From Hydrangea macrophylla (Eukaryota > Streptophyta > Magnoliopsida > Cornales > Hydrangeaceae): a stretch of DNA of 64,000 bases. A program made the position numbers and the translations under genes. The stretch spans positions 49,727,033 to 49,791,032 of the forward strand of contig CM066987.1 in the NCBI GenBank assembly GCA_033977485.1. Direction: 5' to 3'. Positions 11,064 to 22,568 of this stretch are shown here, piece after piece. How positions within the stretch are numbered: the stretch's first letter is position 1; every line of letters starts with the position of its first letter. Under the pieces are notes generated by a model, which saw only the letters and a list, made by a program, of their open reading frames with translations, did no database searches and was not told the DNA's origin.

Positions 11064-11446
11064 AGTAAATTATATTTTACACCATTGTAGTTTGGATGCG
11101 TTTTCATTTTGGTTCTTGTAGATTTAAATTTTGTCAATTTGGTCCTTACAGTTTCAGTTTAGATTCAATATAGTCTATTTATCAAATTTTCTTACAATTT
11201 TTGACAGATTTAGGTCTTGTGATGCACACGTGAGGTATCATTAGGGGCATAATGGTAAATTTACTTAGATAAATTGCACGTTAAACACCTATATTGAACC
11301 TGATTATGTCTAAAATTATAGAAAATTTTCATGAATGGACGACATTGAACATAAACTGAAATTGTAAGGACCATTGACAAAATTAAAATTGTAAGGACCA
11401 AAATAACATCACATTCAAACTATAAGGGTGTAAAGTGTAATTTACG
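11064..11446. mobile_element. MITE related to the copy at 7152-7537
   Basis: It starts AGTAAATTATATTTTACACC and ends GGTGTAAAGTGTAATTTAC. It shares the same order of internal motifs (GTCAATTTGGTCCTTAC, GGTATCATTAGGGGCATAATG) as the intron 3 copy. It is a diverged second insertion of that family. Confidence 0.75.
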
Positions 11447-11681
11447 TCAAAAAGGAAAAACTATATTTTACACCTCTGTATATAAAAAATTGTTTTTCAT
11501 TTTCAAAATTTTAAAAAATAAAAACTGCAACGTTACAAATTGGCCCGTACGAAATGCGAGCGGATGTGTTGAAAACTTGAAATTTGGTAACTTAAAGTGA
11601 ATTTAGAATATTCCGTTTGGGATTTAGAAAAGAAAAAGAAAATTATAAATCATGGCATTGAATCTCTATCTTCCTCTTACA

Positions 11682-12711
11682 GATGAAGTAATGAACCAAT
11701 AGGGCAATCAAACATGAATTTAGAATATTTGGTTTGGAATTTAGAGAGAAAAGGAAATTAAATTAAGAAATTACGGCATCTCTCTCTTCTCTCTCTCTTA
11801 TAGATGAACTGATGAACCAATATGCCAATTGTATAAGTTTCTTTATAGAGATCAAACACATAGCATTTATTTATGGACAATGTTATTATGAGAAGCTTCT
11901 CAAATACACAAGCACTCCACAATTGTTGGAAAATGTTTGGTTTCGAGATAGTAAATAATAATATTATTAAATAATAATTTAATCACAATTTCAATAAAAT
12001 TTGGACAATCTAACTGCTTTGAGAACTTGTGCATATAAAAAGCTTCTCACAATAGCAGCCCTTCGTTTCTTAGAACCGTGCCATGTTTTTTTCCCAACAA
12101 TGGACTACGCACCCCAATTTTAGTGAGTATTAAATTTTTTATGAGTAATGCTACACTTTTCAAATGGAAAATGTTATTCACACTCCAAAACTACAAATGA
12201 AGTGATGAACCAATAGGGCAATCAAACATGAATTTAGAATATTTGGTTTGGAATTTAGAGAAGAAAAGGAAAAGAAATTAAGAAATGGCTGACATCTCTC
12301 TTCTCTCTCTCTTATAGATGAAGTGATGAACCAATAGGGTGATTGTATAAGTTTCTTTATAGAGAGCAAACACCCAGCATTTATTTATGGACAATGGTCA
12401 CAATGCTATTATGAGAAGTTTCTCATATGCACAAGTACTCCACAATTGTTGGAAAATGTTTGGTTTCGAGATAGTAAATAAAAATATTATTAAATAATAA
12501 TTAAATCACAATATCAATAAAATTTGGACAATCTAACTGCTTTGAGTACTTGTGCATATAAAAAGCTTCTCATAATAGCAACCCTTTGTTTCGTAGAACC
12601 GTGCCATTTTTTTTTCCCAACAATGGACTATGCACCCCAATTTTAGTAAGAGTATTAAATTTATATGAGTAGTGCTACACTTTTCAAATGGGAAATGTTA
12701 TTCGCACTTCA
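11682..12711. repeat. ~515-bp tandem direct duplication
   Basis: Unit 1 (about 11682-12195) and unit 2 (about 12196-12711) share the same blocks in the same order. These are GATGAAGT-ATGAACCAATAGGG, TTTAGAATATTTGGTTTGG, the AGCATTTATTTATGGACAAT block, the CTCCACAATTGTTGG block, and AGTGCTACACTTTTCAAATG at the end. Unit 1 ends in a truncated left arm of the MITE that is complete after unit 2. No gene is recognised in either unit. Confidence 0.85.
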
Positions 12712-12821
12712 AAACTTATTAATTGCACTCTATGGTAACACTCTCAAAGCATGTAGTATCATGCACAATATGCACTCCATAGAGTGCATTTAGTAATCCA
12801 TGTAGTGCGAATAGCAATTCC
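12690..12821. mobile_element. Mutator-like MITE with 9-bp target duplication
   Basis: The terminal inverted repeats are GGGAAATGTTATTCGCACT and AGTGCGAATAGCAATTCC. The flanks carry an exact 9-bp direct repeat, TTTTCAAAT, at 12681-12689 and 12822-12830. A 9-bp duplication is characteristic of Mutator-type insertion. Confidence 0.85.
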
Positions 12822-13153
12822 TTTTCAAATTTAGGTGCCAAAAAATAGTTAATAATATTAGGATCATTTGATTTTATTAAAAGTTGTGTTAAGTGTGCTT
12901 GTATGGTCTCACATGTGTTGAAAACAAAGAATTACTGAATTTTTAATAGAAGTTATTTTGAATAGTCCCAATTAGAGCCATGTGTGGGGCAAAAATCAAG
13001 AGGTATAAAGAGATTTAGGCCATGTTTAGTTGAAGGGTTTAGTGAAGGAAAAGAAATTAAATAATAGAGGAAAATATATAGTTTTTACTTTATTGCTTAG
13101 GAAGGAAACAATGAGAAAAATAGAGAAGTAAAGAAAATACAATGGAAAAATTG

Positions 13154-13291
13154 GGACAACACTTCAGTGTTGTTTGTGTTGTTCTCTCTCACAAAAGTGG
13201 GCTCCATTACTAAAAAATTGTCTTTTTAAAAAATATTTTATAATTTTTGGGATCTACTTTTGTAAGAGAAAACAGCACTAAAGTGCTATCT
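13154..13291. mobile_element. Mutator-like MITE with 9-bp target duplication
   Basis: The two ends pair over roughly 50 bases (AACACTTCAGTGTTGTTT... with ...AAAACAGCACTAAAGTGCT). An exact 9-bp direct repeat, GAAAAATTG, flanks it at 13145-13153 and 13292-13300. Confidence 0.85.
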
Positions 13292-13494
13292 GAAAAATTG
13301 ATAATAGTTTTCAAATTTGAGTCACTTCTCTTTCTCTTTTCTTGAATGATTATTAGATGTCGAAAATTTTTATTTTAATATTGCTTAAACATGAAGAAAA
13401 TCACTCATGAGTCAGTTACTCTAACCTTTTCCTTCTTTTTTTTTGGTAGAGGTGATGGTGGATGAGCGAGGTGGCCTGTGGTAGTGGCAACTAT

Positions 13495-13498
<4 letters not shown>

Positions 13499-13544
<46 letters not shown>

Positions 13545-13626
13545 TTTTCTTTTTCTTTTTCTTTTTCTTTTTTTTGGGTGGGGGGTGCCACCACCAACAT
13601 TAACCTAAACTCAAATACCAACTCAC

Positions 13627-13676
<50 letters not shown>
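13499..13676. repeat. Cluster of (GA)n, (TTTTC)n, (C)n, (CT)n and (AT)n simple repeats
   Basis: GA units cover 13499-13542. TTTTC repeats follow to about 13575, then a C run near 13627-13638, CT units to about 13660 and AT units to 13676. Frames open here encode only low-complexity peptides. Confidence 0.95.
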
Positions 13677-13951
13677 GTATATATGCACATCTAACGCCAT
13701 CCCAACCTCTCTCTATCTCTTCTCACCACCACCTCTACCACGGGCTATTTCCCTCATCCACCATTGTCTCTACAAAAAAAAAAGTAGGTTTTTGGAAGGA
13801 GTAACTTAACAAACATATCAAGAGCAACTCACGAAATGTAAGGAGCAACGTTGCTCTTTCCGTTTGGTGAGTTTCTCTCGATACGTTCGGTGAAAGGGAG
13901 AGAGAGGTTGGGGTTTGGGTGGGGTTTGGTGGTGGCGGTGGCGGCAGCAGG

Positions 13952-14660
13952 TGTAACACCCACTCCCGTGGGTAGAAATTAATTGCATTTAGCATGCATA
14001 TTAATATTTTATTAATGATGTGATTAATTGTGTTAAGTGAGTTTTAACTCACTAAGATGATTAGGGGTGTCCAGATTGGAGCCCAGTGATAGGCCAAAGT
14101 AGCAGTCCCAGTTTTGGACAGTAATAATAGGTACTCGTGTGATGGGACAGATATGAAAAATAATCATTATGTGTTTAACTATTTATTAAGGCATATGTGA
14201 ATATTTTAACATGTTGATTTTATAGCATGTTAATTGTTAGAGACCATTTCTATGGTCCGGTAGGGATACCTTTGTGAGGGAGAATTGGACACGTTGCATA
14301 GTAGGTTAATTAGCAACTTCATAAATTATGTGGGACCATTTATGGGACCTATACGTGACATAGATAAACACCCATTTAAGTTTGAGATCATTTTAGTAAG
14401 TTTTATTTACAAGTAGGGGTATAAATGTAAAATTGAAAAAAACCTGGGGAGGCAAACATAAAAATGGTAACATGTGGCTTACATGCCATGTGACATGTGG
14501 CAATGTTGACTCATCACCACTAACCTCCTTAATGTAAACAAAACATGTACAGAAGAGATTCACGCAGTCTCGACGACGATTGACGCGTTTGACGACGATT
14601 GACGCGTTTAACGACGAGCAATCTCAAAATAAGCTGCATATTTGGACTCCTAGAGGTGAG
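13952..14660 (+). repeat. Element A 5' LTR, piece 1
   Basis: Collinear with the start of the 3' LTR (58259 onward), from TGTAACACCC to the GTGAG where element B is inserted. Confidence 0.93.
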
Positions 14661-17373
14661 TGTAACGCCCCGACCGCCGAAGTGCAAGGAAAGAAAGATA
14701 CAAAAGGAAAGAATGATAAAAGGTCATTTGTGTTAGCTGAACTTTTAACAGTTTGTAAATAATTATGCCATTAGAAATTTCATATTCCATCCACGTTATC
14801 CCATGTAAAACGTAATTCCGGACAACTTTTCCCGACTAATATTTTCTCAGATCCGTACCATTTGGGCAGAAAAAGCTCACTGCTACAATCAGTCCCAGGA
14901 TTAATTTTCTATGTTGCTGAAACTTTAAAAAAAATTTCGCCACTCATATATTTTGAAATCTGATAGTCCGTCCTCGCTGTCCCATGTAAAACGTAATTCC
15001 GGACAACTTTTCCCGACTGATATTTTCTCAGTTCCTCACCATTTGGACAGAAAATAAGAATAACAGTAGCAGTATTTTTTTTTGACAGCAGTTTTGACAG
15101 CATTTTGGCAGCATTTCGCATGCGTGCCCATTTCCGTTAAATCCTCGGATTTTGCATCTAAAACATACATACACAAGTCTGAAAAGGTGTATAACATGTG
15201 TGTAAACCAACCGGGACTTTATACGTTCGAAACATAATGAGAACGAGAGGTAAAAGAGGTAATAGAGAGAAAGAAGGGGAGAGGGAGAGATTGGGAGAGA
15301 TAGGGAGAGAGACAGAGGGAAGGTATTTTAAGCACACACGCACATGTATTTCCACATTCAGAAACATTTTAAAAAGAAATACCATTCCAACATGAGTAAA
15401 AGAAAAGAAAGTTTGGGAAATGGAACGAGATTAGAGAGGGAAAATGGGGGAGGGAGATTTTAAGACATTTCCTTTAAAAGAAAAAAGGACAAATCCGGCA
15501 AGGATTAAAATCAACACACATGCATAAGGCATTGAAAGAGATTCTATATAAACGTCAAAGAGCTTCAAGTCTTTAAAAGAGTTAGAATACATCCAAGTCA
15601 AGAGATATTAAGACAAAAGAGAGGTTCTTTGCAACACACATGAAGTTTTAAATATGTACACAACACAACGACGCGGCTAACAAGTGCCGGTCCCAAAAGA
15701 AAGTGAGTCTAGCTATTACAGATTTCATATTCAATGTTCATATGAATTAGTACATGCAATTCTATTGATCTAATCCTATTCCATGATACTAGATCACATA
15801 AATTACATGTCCTCCTTTCCATCCACGAGCTAGCTCTCAAAACAAAGTCCTCCAACAAGAGGCTTCAAAAAGAGGATACCTTTAATCCCACCCTTTACTC
15901 GGACTTGGGGTCTTTCCCCTTATCAATATTTCCTGCAAAAAGATTTGGGATCGTAGTCCCTTAGCGCGACGGATAAGTAGATAATGTATGTAAAGACACA
16001 AAGTAATTTCTATGACTAAGAATGAAATGCGATGCAATGAGGTTGCCACCGAGGCGATGCAAATGTAAGGCTTCTTGGCCATGCATGTAATCGTTCACTC
16101 CCCTCGTTACCGGACTGCGAGCAATCCCCCACTGGGAACTTAGCATACTAACCTTCCGATAGCTAGTCGGCTATAAGTTAGCGTTTGGCACGTTCTTAGG
16201 TACGTCCACCCTGTCTCACATCACAACCCGCATCCGGATTTCCATATCATCTCATTTTATGCCCTTCTTCGTGAGGGATCTTTTCAACGCATATCATGTG
16301 TATGCAATGTTTTTGCCGATATGGCACAAATGCTATGAATCCCTTTGATTCACTCAACCAATGTCAATGCTTGTGCAATGTCATGTCCACTAATCGATGT
16401 ATGATGTCTTATGCATTATTGTTAAGAAATCAAAGGAACAATAATGAAATTCATTTTATGAGTTCAAATGTAATATTAACCCATTATGCTCCATAATAGT
16501 ACTAAGCTAGAATTAAGCACATTTTGCACACCTTGAATCACAAATGATAGAATTTGTATAGTAACTCATGATCTCTACACATGCAATTCCAATAACCAAA
16601 GCTAACATCTCCAACTTAACTTCTAACATGGATTTCAACTAGCAAGTAGACAAGTAGGCACATAGATATTAACTTAAGCATGTAAATCACATAGTTCCAT
16701 TCTAAGTTAAGAAATTTAAAGAGAACTAGGTTAGGGCAATTGATCTAATCCAAGGGTTTCACCAACAAGTTTTGCAATTCATACTTAGAAATAGGAATTA
16801 AAGTGTATCAATACATAGAAAATCTACCTTGTTCTTGGAGAAATCCAAAGAACTCCCAATTCCAACTTAGGGCTTGAGAAAAAAGAGAAAGAGAACTTCT
16901 ATTTGCTTCTAATCTTCACCAAGTTGAAACCCTTAGCTTCTAGCACCTTGAATCCCTAAGAAAATGAAGGCCTTCAAGCTCTTGATTTGCTTCCATGGAG
17001 AAATTTTTTTGAGAGGGGAAGAGAAGGAAAGAAGAAGGAGATGAAGAGGTGAAAGAATAAAGAGATGAGAGAAAAATGAAGTAAAAGAAATGGGTTTACT
17101 CCCCCAAGATGGCCGGCCAAAAGAGTGTAGAGAGAGAGAGTGTATGTATTGTTTGTGTGTGGTCAAAATTTAAGTAGCTAAAATGTGGGTCCCAAGGTAT
17201 GGTCCAATTGCACAAAGTTTTAAACATGTGGGTACATTTATATCTATGTAAGCAATAATACAACACTAATTTTTTTTTCAAGTTGGGAAAAAAATAATAT
17301 AAAAAAAAATAATTGGGTCCAAATTTATGTATAAATTACTAAAATACCCCTTATTAAATTACGGGTCATTACA
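14661..17373 (-). repeat. Element B 3' LTR (2713 bp)
   Basis: On the plus strand it begins TGTAACGCCCCGACC and ends GGGTCATTACA. It contains an internal direct repeat of about 180-bp period (near 14795-14873 and 14976-15053, sharing GTAAAACGTAATTCCGGACA). GA-rich tracts lie near 15240-15320. Confidence 0.95.
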
Positions 17374-17390
17374 ATCTACCCCCCTTAAAA
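17374..17390 (-). other. Element B polypurine tract
   Basis: The minus strand reads TTTTAAGGGGGGTAGAT directly before the 3' LTR. Confidence 0.85.
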
Positions 17391-17507
17391 GAATTCCGTC
17401 CCGGAATTCAAAACACAAACAAGACAATAACCACAAACCATCAATAGATCATCAACTCAATTTAGCAGTAAATCACAATGCGTATGCCGTGTTTAGATTA
17501 ACTTACC

Positions 17508-18551
17508 TCAATCGGCGAAGAGATGGGGATAACGAGACCTCATCTCTGACTCTGTCTCCCAAGTCGATTCTTCAACGTTGTGATGGTCCCACTGAACTCG
17601 AACCAAAGGAATCGTCCGGCCTCTAAGAATGCGGTCCTTCCTCTCAAGTATGCGAAGGGGTTGTTCCTCGTAGGAAACGTCTTGATCTACCTCGATCTCT
17701 TTCCAATCCAGAATGTGCGAAGAATTCTCTTGATACTTCCGCAACATCGAAACGTGAAAAACGTTATGAACCTTTGAAAGCTGAGGTGGAAGGGCTAATC
17801 GGTAGGCAACTTCACCAATCTTATCAAGAATTTCAAATGGCCCAATGAACCTTGGTGATGGTTTTCCCTTCTTCCCGAATCGAAGTACTCCACGTCTAGG
17901 TGAAACCTTAAGAAACACATGATCACCGGGACGGAGAGGTAGTGGCTGACGACGACGATCGGCATATGACTTCTGACGGCTCTGCGCTGTAATCAATCTT
18001 TTCCGAATAATGTCAATCTTCTCGGACGTCTCACGAATCAAATCAGGACCCAAGATGGATGACTCGCCAACCTCAGTCCAACACAAAGGAGATCTACAGG
18101 GTCGGCCATACAAGGCCTCAAACGGCGCCATTTGAATACTAGACTGATAGCTATTGTTGTAGGCGAATTCCACTATCGGCAAGTGGTCTTCCCAAGTACC
18201 CCCAAAATCCATAACGCAAGCTCGCAACATGTCCTCCAGAATCTGGATGGTACGCTCGGACTGTCCGTCCGTCTGCGGGTGAAATGCTGTGCTCAACAAA
18301 AGCTGGGTCCCCAAAGCCTTCTGAAGGCTCTGCCAGAATTTAGAAACGAACCTAGAGTCGCGGTCAGAAACAATTGAGACTGGAATACCATGAAGCCTTA
18401 CGATTTCACGAACGTATAACTTGCTAAGAACATCAATAGAATCCGTCACTTTGATGGGCAAGAAATGTGCAGATTTGGTTAAGCGGTCAACGATCACCCA
18501 AATAGCATCGTGCTGACGAAAAGTCCTCGGGAGTGCAGTAACGAAATCCAT
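17508..18551 (-). pseudogene. pol: Element B integrase core and chromodomain-like tail
   Basis: Again in the same frame as the rest of pol. Integrase core motifs are MDFVTALPR, VDRLTKSAHFLPI (first Asp), SDRDSRFVSKFW (second Asp) and HPQTDGQSERTIQILEDML (catalytic Glu). The GPFEIL-KIGEVAYRLALP segment follows. The C-terminus RILERKDRILRGRTIPLVRV...W...STWE is the chromodomain-like module of Tekay/Del chromoviruses. This stretch is open to the natural end, but it is cut from the upstream part by two stop codons. Confidence 0.92.
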
Positions 18552-18671
18552 AGCGATATGCTCCCATTTCCACTCCGGAATAGGAAGAGGCTGAAGTAAA
18601 CCTGGAGGTCGCTGATGTTCAGCCTTTACCTGCTGACATGTCAGACAACTGGATATAAACTCTGCAACGGA

Positions 18672-18953
18672 TCATTTCATCCCTTTCCACCAAAACTGAC
18701 GACGCAAGTCTTGATACATCTTCGTGCCACCTGGATGCACTGCTAGGCGAGAATGATGAAATTCCTTCAAGACCTCTTCACGACAAGCTGTAGGAATATA
18801 AGGTCTACCTTTAAATCTTACTCCGTGCTCAGGACTAAAAGTCCACCCAACAATCGCTTCACCACTAGAGATACGTGATCGAAGTGATTCGGTCTCATCA
18901 TCAGACTGCTGGGCCTCCAAAACTCGACTTAAAAGCGTTGGTTGAGCAACCAA
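18672..18953 (-). pseudogene. pol: Element B integrase zinc-finger region
   Basis: In the same frame as the upstream polyprotein, it carries the first half of the integrase HHCC domain (EFHHSRLAVHPGGTKMYQDL, WWKGMK). It stops at an in-frame TGA (18672-18674), best explained as an Arg CGA codon mutated to TGA. The CC half (CLTCQQVK) follows immediately in the same frame. Confidence 0.85.
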
Positions 18954-19013
18954 AGCGAATAGTGTAGCACGCCCATCGGCCTCTGCAAGATGAACATCGA
19001 AGTCTCTAAGTTG

Positions 19014-21737
19014 TTACAGCATCTTCCATTCTCGAACTGCTATAGAAGCCAAAGTAGAACGAGGTTTCCTGCTAAGAGCATCGGCCACGACATTAGCCTT
19101 TCCGGGATGATACTGTAGATCAAAATCATAATCTTCCAAGTACTCCATCCATCGCCGTTGCCTCAAATTCAAGTCACGTTGTGTGAAGATATACTTAAGG
19201 CTCTTGTGATCAGAGAAAACTTCAAATCGCTCACCATAAAGATAATGTCTCCAACTCTTCAACGCGAAGACCACAGCTGCAAGTTCCAAATCGTGCGTAG
19301 GATAATTTGACTCGTGAGGTTTCAACTGTCGAGAACCATAGGCAACAACCTTGCCTCCTTGCATCAAAACACATCCAAGACCCTCTTTCGAAGCATCACA
19401 ATACACAGCATATTCCAATCCTCGCTCGGGTATAACTAGAATAGGCGTCGAGGTCAACTGAGTCTTCAATTGTTGGAAAGCTTGTTCGCAAGATTCGGTC
19501 CATACAAATTTCGTCCCTTTACGTGTAAGCTTGGTCATAGGCATGGCTATGCGCGAAAAATCCTTCACAAAACGTCGATAATAACCCGCTAGTCCCAAAA
19601 AACTTCGAACTTCAAAAACATTCTTCGGTGGTTGCCAATCCATCACAGCTTCAATCTTTGATGGATCCACAGAAACTCCATCACTAGACACGACGTGCCC
19701 AAGAAACTTTACTTCAGGTAGGCAAAATTCACACTTAGAAAACTTGGCATACAAGCGGTGTTCTCTCAAAGTATGTAAAACGATGCGAAGATGCTCCTCG
19801 TGTTTCTCCCTAGAAGACGAATATATGAGAATGTCATCAATGAATACAATAACAAACTTGTCAAGATAAGAGTGAAATATACGATTCATCAAGTCCATGA
19901 ATGCGGCAGGAGCATTCGTTAAACCAAAAGGCATCACAAGAAACTCAAAGTGACCATAACGTGAACGGAAGGCTGTCTTGGGAATATCTTGCTCTTGTAT
20001 TCTTAATTGATGGTAGCCCGATCTCAGGTCGATCTTCGAAAAACACGTTGATCCTCGAAGTTGATCAAATAAGTCATCGATCCTTGGAAGTGGATACTTA
20101 TTCTTTATTGTAGCTCGATTCAACTTGCGGTAGTCTATACACAGTCGCAAAGATCCATCCTTCTTTTTGGCAAAGAGAACCGGTGCTCCCCAAGGCGAAG
20201 CACTAGGGCGAATAAATCCTTTGTCCTGAAGATCTTCTAGTTGAGACTTCAACTCTTTCAACTCAGCAGGAGCCATTCGATACGGCGGAATAGAAATAGG
20301 AGATGTACCCGGAATAAGGTCTATTGTGAATTCGATCTCGCGAATGGGTGGTAAGCCAGGCAAATCCTCAGGAAATACATCAATGAACTCACAAACAACA
20401 GGAGGAAACTCTCCATGAGTCACCCTATTCTCATCAACCAACAAGCTAGCCAAATAATCATTATGTCCTCCCTTCCCATGCAAAAGATGTAAGGGTGAAG
20501 TCGGGAAGCTAGGACGATCCCCCAAAAACACACAAGTCTCTCCTGACGGAGCAAGGAAGGTGACTCTCCTACGAAAGCAGTCAATGAAAGCGCGATAAGC
20601 GCTAAGCCAATCCATACCAAGTATCACATCAAAACTAGACATATCAATTATAATGAAGTCAACTTTAAGATTTTGGTCCGATATGATAAGCTCACAATTT
20701 CGACATACAAGGTCTATTGGAACCAATCCTCCAACAGGAGTGTCTACGGTGAGCGTAGAACCTAAATGGCCTACCTCCAACCCTAACGCCGATGCAAATG
20801 CAGACGATATGAATGAATGAGATGCCCCAGTATCAAAGAGAACCGATGCCCTAGAATTGAACACTAGTAATGTACCTCGGATGACAGACGGTTCAGGGGT
20901 GTCGGAAGATGTAGCAGTACCAAGATTGTACACTTGCGGTGGAGTGGCGAGAGCTTGCTGTCCACCTCTGAAAGATCCTAGCAATGGGTACTGTTGACCC
21001 TTGGAAACACTGGGTCTAGAGCTCTGAGCAGTAGGTGGTATAGGCGGTGATGGTAGAAGCGAAGGCCTAACACTCTGCTGGTGATGTCCCATAATAGAAG
21101 GTGCAGATTGCACAGATTGCTTGAAAGGGCAGTTCTTGAGAAGATGATTGGGATCACCACAACCGAAACATACCCTTGGCCCTAGGTGATGCCCACCACG
21201 GGCTGATGTAGAATGTCGAGAACCACGAGCCTGTGAACGCTGAGCCTGAGGTCGAGAAGCAGTGGGTGCTGGATACGAATGATGTGTAGTATAAGAGGAC
21301 TGTTGTTGCTGTCGAGGAGCCTCATACCTTGGCTTCTTGTTCTGAGGACCACTAGATGATTCGGTATGAGATCCTTTGGTTGGAGGACGAGCGTCTCTAA
21401 TCTTCTTGGAACTATTATACTCCTCTTCAAAGATCATTGCTTTCTGTACCACTTGGTTATAGGTCGGGAGCTCGAAACCCATAACCTTTCCACGAAGACC
21501 CGGTCGAAGTGCGCGCTCAAATGTTCTTGCCTTGGTAGCATCATTGGATGTGATATCAGGTGCAAATCGCGCTAAGTCCCCAAAGCGGGCCTCAAAATCG
21601 GCAACAGACATATCTCCTTGCTGAAAAGATAAGAATTCCACCCTCTTAGCATTGCGTGCATGGTCCGGAAAATACTTCCCAAGAAATAGGCTTTCAAAAG
21701 TGCCCCAAGTCATACCCTCAAGAGCATTAGTCGTCAA
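19014..21737 (-). pseudogene. gag-pol: Element B gag-pol: gag C-terminus, protease, RT, RNase H
   Basis: This is the long open part of the polyprotein, 907 residues from 21737 to the premature stop at 19014. In order it holds the gag core ([17 protein letters not shown]), a CCHC zinc knuckle [14 protein letters not shown], the aspartic protease site [10 protein letters not shown] with the second signature VILGMDWL, and reverse transcriptase. RT shows [24 protein letters not shown] and the catalytic FIDDILIYS. RNase H follows, with [42 protein letters not shown] and [14 protein letters not shown]. It ends at an in-frame TAA (19014-19016) where related elements keep reading, probably a glutamine codon changed by C to T. 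It would act in the cytoplasmic particle as a reverse transcription enzyme if full length. Confidence 0.93.
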
Positions 21738-22249
21738 AACAAGGTCCCACCAAATCTGAGCTCTACCAGAGAATTGAAAAGTAGCAGCATCAATGCGAAG
21801 ATGTCCTCTACGAGCCCGATATGATCAAAGATGCGGACAATCCTTTTCAGCCAAAGCTCAGCTCCGACTGGGTCAGGATCACCCGAGAAAATGGGAGGAT
21901 TACGCTTCTCAAACTCCCTCATCACTGATAGAACTCTGGGCTCCGCCGGTGCTAAAGGAACAATAGGCTCCGCAACAGGAGGAGGCTCCTGAACCACTGA
22001 GGCGACGGGAGGAGGTTGCAGAATTTCATTTCGGGCCGCTCGGGCAGCTTGAGTGAACTCCCGCATGGCTTCAGCCATCTCACGAAAGAATTGAGCTTCC
22101 CCAGGAATTCCACCAAAAGCATCGCCGGGGGCGGAGGAAGAAGAAGAAGCCTCTACCCCACGGCCACCAGCGCCAACACGACCTCGAGCACGGCCTCTAG
22201 CACGACCTGCTGGACGGCCCCTAGCACGACCTCTCACTCGAGGAGGCAT
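21734..22249 (-). pseudogene. gag: Element B gag, N-terminal part (frameshifted)
   Basis: The likely start is the ATG at 22249-22247 (MPPRVRGRARG). The open frame extends upstream to 22345, but the Arg-rich MPPR start is typical of the family. A basic, Gly/Arg-rich N-terminus is followed by a Ser-rich stretch, a short helix with MAEAMREF, and the retrotransposon gag core beginning FEKRNPPIFSGDPDPVGAELW. Near plus-strand 21801-21804 the frame is lost, most simply by a 1-base deletion within [12 protein letters not shown]; the correct frame continues in the ORF that starts at 21737. The 22249 frame ends at 21734. Confidence 0.85.
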
Positions 22250-22553
22250 CACTAAACACAAGAAAACACAAAGACGTAAGCACAAAGGCATATGGTCATG
22301 CGAACATCTAATCTTGAAGGCATGTAACATAAATCGAGTGAACATACCCTCTCCAAAACATTCCTATATAAGTTAATATACTTCACATTGGCATTTATGC
22401 ACATAATCATGTCGGCATGCAATCATCTAAGCAAGTCAACTACAACACATGCCTTGAATTCAAGTAATGAAATTAACACCTCAAAACACGAAGCAAAAGT
22501 CATATAAAGACCCAAATGAACTCCCAGAGCACCAAGGTATTCGAACCCGGTTA

Positions 22554-22565
22554 GCTCTGATACCA
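22554..22565 (-). other. Element B primer binding site (tRNA-iMet)
   Basis: The minus strand reads TGGTATCAGAGC, complementary to the 3' end of plant initiator tRNA-Met. It lies three bases inside the 5' LTR edge. Confidence 0.95.
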
Positions 22566-22568
22566 ATC

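Noticed and set aside
13421..13694. Open frames on both strands around 13.4-13.7 kb
   Set aside because: They are translations of GA/CT/AT microsatellites.
13735..13995. Minus-strand 86-codon frame with Pro-rich segment
   Set aside because: It crosses the junction between flanking DNA and the LTR of element A and contains simple repeats, so it is not a gene.
15158..15395. Open frames in the element B LTRs (also 23066-23303)
   Set aside because: They occur identically in both LTR copies, are rich in GA-tract translation and have no domain; LTR sequence explains them.
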